Source: Chitinophaga pinensis | GTDB lineage: Bacteria > Bacteroidota > Bacteroidia > Chitinophagales > Chitinophagaceae | Length of the DNA stretch: 10,388 bases | Reading direction: 5' to 3' | NCBI GenBank assembly: GCA_943324055.2 | Contig: CALPKD020000020.1 | Span: forward strand, 1 to 10,388 | In this document: piece after piece, positions 1-5,905 of the stretch | How positions within the stretch are numbered: the first letter of the stretch is position 1 | Layout: each line of letters starts with the position of its first letter | Position numbers and translations under genes: made by a program | Notes under the pieces: model-generated | The model's input: the letters and a program-made list of their open reading frames with translations, nothing else | Told to the model about the DNA's origin: nothing | Databases searched by the model: none

Positions 1-708
1 GCCCTTCAATATTTGGCTTCCCGAAGTGTGGATGGAATATTAATTTCGGTATCTGCAGGCACTTCCGATTTTTCTACCATAAACGATTTGTACCTAAGAG
101 GGATGCCGATGGTCAGTTTTGACCGAGTGGTGGATCATTTGAATATGCACAAAGTAATGGTAGACAATTACAAAGGGGCATACGATGCTACAACACACCT
201 GATAAAAAATGGTTACAAAAAAATTGCTTGTATAGCGAGTTCCGCTTTTTTATCCATTACACAAGAACGCGTGGATGGATATAGAAATGCACTACAAGAA
301 AATGGCATGAAGGTGGATGAGTCCCTTATCACTTATTGCGCACATAGTGGATTGATATATGAGGAAGTAGAAGATGCCATGTTGCAATTAATGAAATTGA
401 AAAATAAGCCTGATGCTATTTTAGCTTGTTCGGACAAAATTACAACCAATGTTATGCGTCATTGCAAGCGTTCTAAAATTGAGATTCCAACTAAACTAGG
501 CTTAATTGGATTTAGCAATCTGGACCTTACTGAATTACTTACACCTTCTCTTTCAATTGTAAGCCAACCGGCTGACGAAATGGGACGCATCGCTGCTACC
601 CTTTTAATTAAAATGATTGAAAGTAAAAAGCCAATCACAAATTTTGAAAAAGTAATTTTGCCCACTGAATTGTTTCAACGAGAGTCGTCTGCGAAAAAAC
701 AAAGCTAA
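1..708 (+). CDS. LacI-family transcriptional regulator, 5'-truncated by the window edge
   Basis: The reading frame is open from base 1 to the TAA at 706-708 and gives 235 residues. The usual family length is about 340, so the N-terminal helix-turn-helix DNA-binding domain and hinge lie upstream of the window. What is visible is the periplasmic-binding-protein-like sensor domain: RSVDGILIS near visible residues 8-16, VSFDRV near 38, the NGYKKIACI strand, the QERVDGYRNAL helix, PDAILACSD, LGLIGFSNLDL, and the family-typical end PTELFQRES. An internal TTG at 13 could be read as a start, but homology clearly runs through it. Such regulators bind an operator and respond to a sugar or sugar acid. 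Its place at the far end of a pectin PUL, convergent with it, suggests it controls the locus. That target and the ligand are inferred. No operator can be assigned because the susC promoter is outside the window. Confidence 0.93.
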   Translation, partial: ALQYLASRSVDGILISVSAGTSDFSTINDLYLRGMPMVSFDRVVDHLNMHKVMVDNYKGAYDATTHLIKNGYKKIACIASSAFLSITQERVDGYRNALQENGMKVDESLITYCAHSGLIYEEVEDAMLQLMKLKNKPDAILACSDKITTNVMRHCKRSKIEIPTKLGLIGFSNLDLTELLTPSLSIVSQPADEMGRIAATLLIKMIESKKPITNFEKVILPTELFQRESSAKKQS

Positions 709-723
709 GCTTAGGCTGTTTTT
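694..723. terminator. Possible bidirectional terminator between the convergent LacI and SnoaL-like genes
   Basis: An A6 tract (694-699) and a T5 tract (719-723) flank an imperfect inverted repeat. C700 can pair with G718, AGC 703-705 with GCT 715-717, and the centre CTAAGCTTAG (705-714) is a perfect palindrome containing both stop codons (TAA at 706-708, TTA at 711-713). Either strand would give a short stem followed by a T-rich run, as expected for a terminator shared by convergent genes. The stem is short, has a 2-base bulge (701-702) and offers little loop space, so the call is tentative. Confidence 0.35.
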
Positions 724-1139
724 ACCGCTTGTCTAGCCAATAATTTCCATCCCCCTTTCCCGTTTTGAAAAACCAACATTACTTTTAAATGTACAATGCC
801 TGGCTTGCCACCATCATTCGTTGTTGCACTTAAGTTATGTCTTACCACTGCAACCTTTCCTGCCATTACAATAGATTGCTCCGTGATATCGATGGTAACA
901 AAATCCGACTTTCCACTGGCTATCTTTTCTACAAATTCTGCCTTGCCCTCCACATGTCCACCTGAATGGCCATAGCTCAGTTTATTAGATGCGATTGATT
1001 CTAATGCAGCACGGTCTCCACTAATCATTGCACTAGTCAGCGACTGAACCGCTGCGGCGACTGCTGTGGAATCCGACTGTATAGCCATTCCCTTTACTGA
1101 AGCAAGTAAAAATACAAATGCAATTAAAATATTTTTCAT
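711..1139 (-). CDS. Small secreted SnoaL/DUF4440-like (NTF2-fold) protein
   Basis: This 142-residue protein starts at the ATG at 1139 and ends in TAA. Residues 1-19 form a signal peptide (K2, then a hydrophobic stretch, with likely cleavage after GMA), so it is probably periplasmic. The remaining ~120 residues look like the NTF2-like/SnoaL fold: an N-terminal helix (VAAAVQSLTSAMISGDRAAL), then SYGHSGGHVEGKAEF (residues 55-69), and beta strands ending in HLKVMLVFQ and GGWKLLARQAVK. Similar small proteins are often annotated as nuclear transport factor 2 family or DUF4440 in Bacteroidota; that identification is from memory of the pattern. No catalytic function can be assigned. It lies 4 bases after the GH43 stop codon, which indicates co-transcription as the last PUL gene. 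A ligand-binding or minor enzymatic role in carbohydrate processing is possible but unproven. Confidence 0.8.
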   Translation of the reverse strand: MKNILIAFVFLLASVKGMAIQSDSTAVAAAVQSLTSAMISGDRAALESIASNKLSYGHSGGHVEGKAEFVEKIASGKSDFVTIDITEQSIVMAGKVAVVRHNLSATTNDGGKPGIVHLKVMLVFQNGKGGWKLLARQAVKTA

Positions 1140-1143
1140 CTTA

Positions 1144-2730
1144 TTATTTTTTTGTAGTAAATGAATTTACGATTAAATATCCAGCATCATTGGTTGATTT
1201 TTCGGCAGCGCAGAAAATACCCATTTTAGCGCCTACCCACTTTCCTGGCTTCGCCACAAACTGTTTTGTTGGAGCACTATAATTAACGCCATCGGCACTA
1301 AAACTAAATGTACAAATGGCACCCTCGTTCACGGCTAGTTTTAGAAAAATATGTTTTGAAGTATAGTTGGAAATGGTTTGTACTTGTTCGGGTTTATTTT
1401 TATCCGCTTGCTTACATTCTAGGTATTTCACTTGAAGCCCACTTATTGTTTTTTCTAGTACAATTGCTGCGTAATCCATCCCAAATACCATAAAGCCAGC
1501 ACGCTCGCCAACTTGTTCAGCATTAAAAGTAATTTCAGCTATCGTTGTAAAATTTTCGGCAGGTATTTTTTGCAAATACAAGGAAGGGGTGGTCCAATAA
1601 TTTAAAGTAGTGTCGGTTTTAGGAATTGCATAAAACCGTTTTTCCTTACCTAAATGATAGGTCCAATTACTTTGCGGATTTGCTTGCCACTGCCATTCTA
1701 AACTCGTATCTAATGTTGGTAAAGCGGGCTGACGATTCAAGATATTAGGTCTTTTGAACATCGCAACCGGTTCTCCCTTTCCGTCACCATCTGTATCCAA
1801 TCCAATCACAGGCCAGTTTGCATTCCAATGCATAGGTTGTAAATGCACAATTCGACCGTAGGCATCCTTGTCTTGAAAATGTATGAACCAGTCTTCCCCC
1901 AAAGGTGTCGAAACCCAAGCACCTTGATGTGGACCATTGGTTTTACTACTTCCTTGATCCATGACTACTTTTCGTTCATAGGGACCATACACTTTTTTTG
2001 ATCTTAGCACCGTTTGCCATCCTGTAGACACTCCGCCGGCAGGAGCAAATATATAATACCAATCACCTCGCTTGTAAAATTTAGGTCCTTCGATAGTCGG
2101 ATCTATTCCATGACCATCATATACCAGTTCACTTTTTCGAATAGCCTTAGTTCCAGTCGCATTCAACTCCTTAATAGCAAGCAAACTTTTTATACCTGCT
2201 CTACTTCCAGCAAATGCATGCACCAGGTATACTTTCCCGTTGTCATCCCATAATGGACAAGGGTCAATCAATCCTTTCCCTTCAGCAACTAATTCAGGAG
2301 TTGACCAAGGACCTGAAATATTTTTTGATTTGGTTAAATAGATTCCAAAATCAGGATCCGGGTAATAGATATAAAATTCATTATTATGAAACCGAATACT
2401 TGGCGCCCATACGCCTCCTCCATGTTGCACTTTTTCAAAATGCGCGGTAGGCGTTTGCGTATTTAAAGCATGCCCAATCAATTGCCAATCTACTAAATTC
2501 GTAGATGCCAATATAGGTAAGCCTGGTACGTGATTAAAGCTAGAAGCAATCATGTAATAATAATCCCCGACACGTATTGCATCTGGATCACTATAATCCG
2601 CATGTAGGATTGGGTTGGTGTAAAAATTAGCAGGTATATTTTTTGACACCTGCGCAGTCCCTAAAAACTGAATGGACAAAAAACAAATGCAGCCCAAAAT
2701 TTTGTTCCTTATTTTTTTAATGGATTCCAT
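1144..2730 (-). CDS. Glycoside hydrolase family 43, probable alpha-L-arabinofuranosidase/beta-xylosidase
   Basis: The protein has 528 residues with a signal peptide at about 1-26 (basic KKIRNK, then a hydrophobic run ending GTAQ). A five-bladed beta-propeller follows with the three expected GH43 acidic residues: base Asp48 in YSDPDAI, pKa-tuning Asp156 in LIDPCPLWDD, and general acid Glu214 in TIEGPKFY. GPHQGAW (266-272) supplies the conserved active-site histidine, and DTDGDGKGEP (312-321) is typical of subfamilies that carry a C-terminal domain. Residues from about 345 to 528 look like the concanavalin-like beta-sandwich attached to xylosidase/arabinosidase members. The ATG at 2730 overlaps the CE8 gene by 22 bases; it is the only start that leaves a charged signal-peptide N-region. 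In a pectin PUL it probably removes arabinose or xylose side chains in the periplasm. Family membership is secure, substrate is not. The gene ends in tandem TAATAA stops. Confidence 0.93.
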   Translation of the reverse strand: MESIKKIRNKILGCICFLSIQFLGTAQVSKNIPANFYTNPILHADYSDPDAIRVGDYYYMIASSFNHVPGLPILASTNLVDWQLIGHALNTQTPTAHFEKVQHGGGVWAPSIRFHNNEFYIYYPDPDFGIYLTKSKNISGPWSTPELVAEGKGLIDPCPLWDDNGKVYLVHAFAGSRAGIKSLLAIKELNATGTKAIRKSELVYDGHGIDPTIEGPKFYKRGDWYYIFAPAGGVSTGWQTVLRSKKVYGPYERKVVMDQGSSKTNGPHQGAWVSTPLGEDWFIHFQDKDAYGRIVHLQPMHWNANWPVIGLDTDGDGKGEPVAMFKRPNILNRQPALPTLDTSLEWQWQANPQSNWTYHLGKEKRFYAIPKTDTTLNYWTTPSLYLQKIPAENFTTIAEITFNAEQVGERAGFMVFGMDYAAIVLEKTISGLQVKYLECKQADKNKPEQVQTISNYTSKHIFLKLAVNEGAICTFSFSADGVNYSAPTKQFVAKPGKWVGAKMGIFCAAEKSTNDAGYLIVNSFTTKK

Positions 2731-3677
2731 GTGCCAAATATTTTTTGAAGGGTAAAATTAGCAGCTTGTGCTTCGGTTAATTGCTTACTCCAAACAACGC
2801 GCGCAGATGCATTCGCGCCTGGCCCGCTGCTATTGTATTCGCTAAAACGAGCAGTTAATTCGTTTGCAGGATTTTTCCAGTTATTCCATCCTTCACTTAA
2901 AATATGTTTATCCAACCAACAGTTTAAATAAGTCACACTAGCAGTTGGGCTCCATGGCCGTCCAAGTGAAACCTTATTCAAGGCAGAATCGGCTGTTAAT
3001 TTGCAATTCATAAAAACAAACCCAAATGGAATAATACTATTGGTCGATGCAGCTGTAACATGTGAATTTTTCTTGCTATGGATTTGGCAGTTTTTAAAAA
3101 TGGCAGTAGCGGCACCAAAAATAAAATCAGTCGTGCCTTCAATGTAACAATTTTCAAAGTAATGCTTTACTCCGTTTCCACTTAAAAACAATACATCTTG
3201 AAATCCGATCATTTTGCAATTAAAAAAGGAAGCTCGATTGCCTTCAACGCGCAATGCAACTGCTTGCCCCGCAGTAAATCCTGCCTGATTGCTAAAAGTT
3301 AGGTTTTGTGCCTGAAAATCATTTCCGTAAACAAAGGTAGTTGCACAGGTCCAAGTATTTAAGGTATCTCCATTCACTGCTTTTACCCCTGAGTGATTAT
3401 TGAAATTGATAATGGTATTGGTCGCGTCTTCACCAATGAGGGTAATATTATTTTTACTTGCATCCACTACTAATACTTCATTATAAACACCTTTTTTGAT
3501 ATAGACCCTAACTAGCTTTTCGTTTCCTGAAGGAATGACATTCAATACATCTTGTATAGAATGATACTTAGCACTCGCTTCCTTTGAAATAACATAATCA
3601 AATAATTCTTTTTTTTGTTGACCAATACTTGCAAATGAAAGTAGTAGGGAGCAAATAACAAATAACTTTTTTTTCAT
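2709..3677 (-). CDS. Pectin methylesterase (pectinesterase), carbohydrate esterase family 8
   Basis: The enzyme hydrolyses methyl esters of homogalacturonan, releasing methanol and exposing carboxylates for the lyase. I chose the ATG at 3677 (322 residues) because MKKKLFVICSLLLSFASIG is a clean signal peptide. A longer reading begins with GTG at 3698, overlaps the preceding gene and only adds seven polar residues. The body is a right-handed beta-helix with every CE8 active-site residue: Gln138 in GQAVALR, Gln160-Asp161 in GFQDVLF, nucleophile Asp184 in GTTDFIFG, and Arg240/Trp242 in LGRPWS. The gap between the two glutamines (22) equals that in plant enzymes. It starts 7 bases after the CE12 stop codon, and its 3' end overlaps GH43 by 22 bases, suggesting translational coupling. 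Two A8 tracts on the coding strand (3667-3674 and 3609-3616) bracket the signal peptide. Confidence 0.95.
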   Translation of the reverse strand: MKKKLFVICSLLLSFASIGQQKKELFDYVISKEASAKYHSIQDVLNVIPSGNEKLVRVYIKKGVYNEVLVVDASKNNITLIGEDATNTIINFNNHSGVKAVNGDTLNTWTCATTFVYGNDFQAQNLTFSNQAGFTAGQAVALRVEGNRASFFNCKMIGFQDVLFLSGNGVKHYFENCYIEGTTDFIFGAATAIFKNCQIHSKKNSHVTAASTNSIIPFGFVFMNCKLTADSALNKVSLGRPWSPTASVTYLNCWLDKHILSEGWNNWKNPANELTARFSEYNSSGPGANASARVVWSKQLTEAQAANFTLQKIFGTWNPLKK

Positions 3678-3684
3678 GCAGTTT

Positions 3685-4431
3685 TTATTTTTTCGCACCG
3701 CGAATATTTTGATTTAAGTCGGTATTCAATTTTTTAAACTCCTGTAATACAATCTGAGCAACTAATCGCGCGCCTAATTCGGTAAAATGGGTATTATCGA
3801 TTCGGCCATCTGGATAATTTGGATGTTCCCCTGGCTTTAGTTGCATAAATAACCAAGTTGAATTTTCTTTACCAAATTTTTGATACAATTCACGGCTTTT
3901 AGTATCTAAATCAATAAACAACACCTGCTCTTGTGCTGCAACCTCTTTCACATAAGATGAATACGCACGATGCGTTTCTAATGCTGTGCCAGCGGTATCA
4001 AATTTGCGTCTTGAAACAGGCGTTAATAATACAGGGATTGCTTTTTTGGCGCGAGACTCCGTTACGAATTTCACCAAATTTGCTTTAAATACTTCAGGGC
4101 TAGCATACCGCTCCACTTTTTCAGGAGACTCATCATTATGTCCAAATTGGATAAATACATAGTCGCCTTCTTTAGCGCCATCCACCACTTGTTGCCATAA
4201 GTTTTCACTTATAAATGTTTTTGTACTTCGGCCATTTTTTGCCAAGTTTTTAACTTCTACTGCTGAATCCAAAAAATATACAAATGGCATGCCCCATCCT
4301 GTTTCAGGATAAGTCTTCGTTTCTTTAATTGCGATGGTACTATCTCCACACAACCATATGGTTCTTTTTTTATCTGGTATAGCTGCGATTAATGCAACAA
4401 TACAAGCCACAAGCAATAATTGTTTTTTCAT
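3685..4431 (-). CDS. Rhamnogalacturonan acetylesterase, SGNH hydrolase, carbohydrate esterase family 12
   Basis: This 248-residue SGNH-fold esterase removes O-acetyl groups from rhamnogalacturonan or acetylated pectin. The four SGNH blocks are present: Ser31 in LCGDSTI, Gly67 in KNGRSTKTF, Asn99 in FGHND, and the Asp212/His215 pair in DNTHFTELG. Block I as GDST together with the DNTHF ending is typical of the YesT/RhgT group (CE12) rather than of lipases. The N-terminus is MKKQLLLVACIVALIAA. LVAC resembles a lipobox, but the hydrophobic run continues past the cysteine, so an ordinary signal peptide is more likely and the localisation is periplasmic or surface. The ATG at 4431 follows the PL1 stop by 30 bases with no hairpin between. 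The C-terminal tail (after about residue 235) is polar and probably disordered. Pairing with CE8 and PL1 supports de-esterification ahead of lyase action. Confidence 0.94.
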   Translation of the reverse strand: MKKQLLLVACIVALIAAIPDKKRTIWLCGDSTIAIKETKTYPETGWGMPFVYFLDSAVEVKNLAKNGRSTKTFISENLWQQVVDGAKEGDYVFIQFGHNDESPEKVERYASPEVFKANLVKFVTESRAKKAIPVLLTPVSRRKFDTAGTALETHRAYSSYVKEVAAQEQVLFIDLDTKSRELYQKFGKENSTWLFMQLKPGEHPNYPDGRIDNTHFTELGARLVAQIVLQEFKKLNTDLNQNIRGAKK

Positions 4432-4461
4432 AGGTTCAATTTAAGCAATAATGAGGATTAA

Positions 4462-5856
4462 TTAATGAATCAAGCTATTCATATATACTTCTAAATTAGT
4501 ATACAGATTGGACAGCGTGTATAAATTTCCATCTTCCTTTTGAGCAGGGTTTAAACCATGTTGTTTTTCCCATGCATCTGGCATACCATCCTTATCTGTA
4601 TCTAATTCAACTACCCCCATTTTTAAAAAAGGCCAAGCAGTTACTGTTTTTTCAAAGTCAATCCCATGTGAATAGCCACCTTGCACATCAATCACTTTTC
4701 CTTTACGTTGCATCACATCTTGAATAATACGTTGATCCAAGGTATCCCTTTTATAAGAAGCGCCCACTTTATCCAATATCTCAACAAAAGCCATAGCTGC
4801 AGATTGATCGGGAATAGCAACCGTATTATAGGGTTGCGCTACCATCGCGTTTAATTTATCTTGGCTAGAAGCCTTTTCGTCCATATGAACACCTAGTAAA
4901 TTATCTTTTGTCACTGCTGGTGCACCATCCACTAAATTACCCGCCACATAAAATTTGCCATACCCTTGTTTTTCATTCTTGGTAGGGTTTACGATTCTCG
5001 CATTTACATTGGGACTTGTTTCAGGACCTGGACGGTAATAGTTGTTTACCATATTGTACTTCCCCTCTTCCCCGCCATAAACACTATTGTGCTGCCAGTT
5101 ATAAATAACATTGTTACGGAAATCAACAAATTCCTCATCTGCGCCTAAACGCGCGCCATTAAAGCGTGGGTTTCTACTTATACAATGCGCAAATAAATTA
5201 TGATGTGCACTTAAATGCTTCCCGCCCCAAATACCACCGTAGCCATGTTTTTCATAATCCTTGTCCCCCGTTTCAAAATGATAGGAATAATTGAGTGGTT
5301 CTGAAATTAGGTTCCATTGCAATGTGGTGCTATCTCCTCCATAGATCGAAAACACTTCGTCATTGCTCCAGCTCATACTGCAATGATCAATAATTATATT
5401 TTTCCTTTTATTTCCACCAAATGCATCATCCCCACCATTACCATCCACCATACCGCCAAGTCGTTGGAACTTATCTCCTAAACGAAATCGAAGATAACGG
5501 ACGATGATATTGTCGCCACCAAAACCTACTGATTGGTCTGCAAAACAAATACCATCGCCTGGGGCTGTTTGCCCTGCTATGGTTGCATTAGGCCCGATTG
5601 ATAATTTGGTTTGTAGATGTATGGTGCCTGCTACTTGAAACACAATAGTACGTTTTACTTTTTTTTCAGCTGCTTCCCTAAAACTTCCCGGGCCAGCGTC
5701 ATTTAAATTCGTTACAAGTAATACTATTCCGCCGCGACCGCCAGTTGTATATTTACCAAAACCTTCTGCTCCTGGAAATGCAATGGACTGTGCTTGTGTA
5801 AAATTCATTGCGATCGTAAAGATTGCAATGAATAAAAAAGATAATTTTTTATTCAT
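4462..5856 (-). CDS. Secreted pectate lyase, polysaccharide lyase family 1
   Basis: The ATG at 5856 gives 464 residues with a signal peptide at about 1-22 (MNKKLSFLFIAIF... TQAQ). A longer in-frame reading from TTG at 5946 would translate through the terminator hairpin and overlap susD, so it was rejected. The mature protein begins with the Bacteroidota PL1 signature FPGAEGFG and TGGRGG, followed by SFREA, a beta-helix core, IIIDHCSMSWSNDE (154-167, Asp157 a likely calcium ligand) and SRNPR (227-231), which carries the arginines expected to act as the catalytic base. PL1 enzymes cut de-esterified polygalacturonate by calcium-dependent beta-elimination to 4,5-unsaturated oligogalacturonides. 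Near the C-terminus DTDKDGMPDAWE (419-430) is an acidic, calcium-binding-type loop common in secreted Bacteroidota lyases. Pectate versus pectin lyase preference cannot be settled by eye, though the adjacent methylesterase favours pectate. Confidence 0.93.
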   Translation of the reverse strand: MNKKLSFLFIAIFTIAMNFTQAQSIAFPGAEGFGKYTTGGRGGIVLLVTNLNDAGPGSFREAAEKKVKRTIVFQVAGTIHLQTKLSIGPNATIAGQTAPGDGICFADQSVGFGGDNIIVRYLRFRLGDKFQRLGGMVDGNGGDDAFGGNKRKNIIIDHCSMSWSNDEVFSIYGGDSTTLQWNLISEPLNYSYHFETGDKDYEKHGYGGIWGGKHLSAHHNLFAHCISRNPRFNGARLGADEEFVDFRNNVIYNWQHNSVYGGEEGKYNMVNNYYRPGPETSPNVNARIVNPTKNEKQGYGKFYVAGNLVDGAPAVTKDNLLGVHMDEKASSQDKLNAMVAQPYNTVAIPDQSAAMAFVEILDKVGASYKRDTLDQRIIQDVMQRKGKVIDVQGGYSHGIDFEKTVTAWPFLKMGVVELDTDKDGMPDAWEKQHGLNPAQKEDGNLYTLSNLYTNLEVYMNSLIH

Positions 5857-5867
5857 AAGATAGGTTG

Positions 5868-5899
5868 AAAAAAATAAGGCTGCGAGAGCAGCCTTATTT
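5868..5899 (-). terminator. Strong intrinsic-terminator-like hairpin between susD and the pectate lyase
   Basis: In the minus-strand transcript a perfect 12 bp stem is formed by AAATAAGGCTGC (5899-5888) and GCAGCCTTATTT (5883-5872), with a TCTC loop (5887-5884). The T7 tract at 5874-5868 begins inside the stem end. The stem starts 6 bases after the susD stop codon and the T-tract ends 11 bases before the lyase ATG. This is a textbook Rho-independent terminator shape. Because nothing resembling a Bacteroidota promoter (TTG plus TAnnTTTG) is visible after it, it is more likely a partial terminator, or an RNA-processing/stability element, than an absolute end of transcription. Confidence 0.85.
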
Positions 5900-5905
5900 A
5901 ATATT

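Noticed and set aside
3678..3698. Seven-codon extension of the methylesterase from a GTG at 3698.
   Set aside because: It overlaps the CE12 gene, adds only polar residues and displaces the signal peptide; ATG at 3677 is the better start.
4402..4431. Lipobox-like LVAC at residues 7-10 of the CE12 esterase, suggesting a lipoprotein.
   Set aside because: The hydrophobic region before the cysteine is very short and continues for several residues after it, which fits an ordinary signal peptide better. Not fully excluded.
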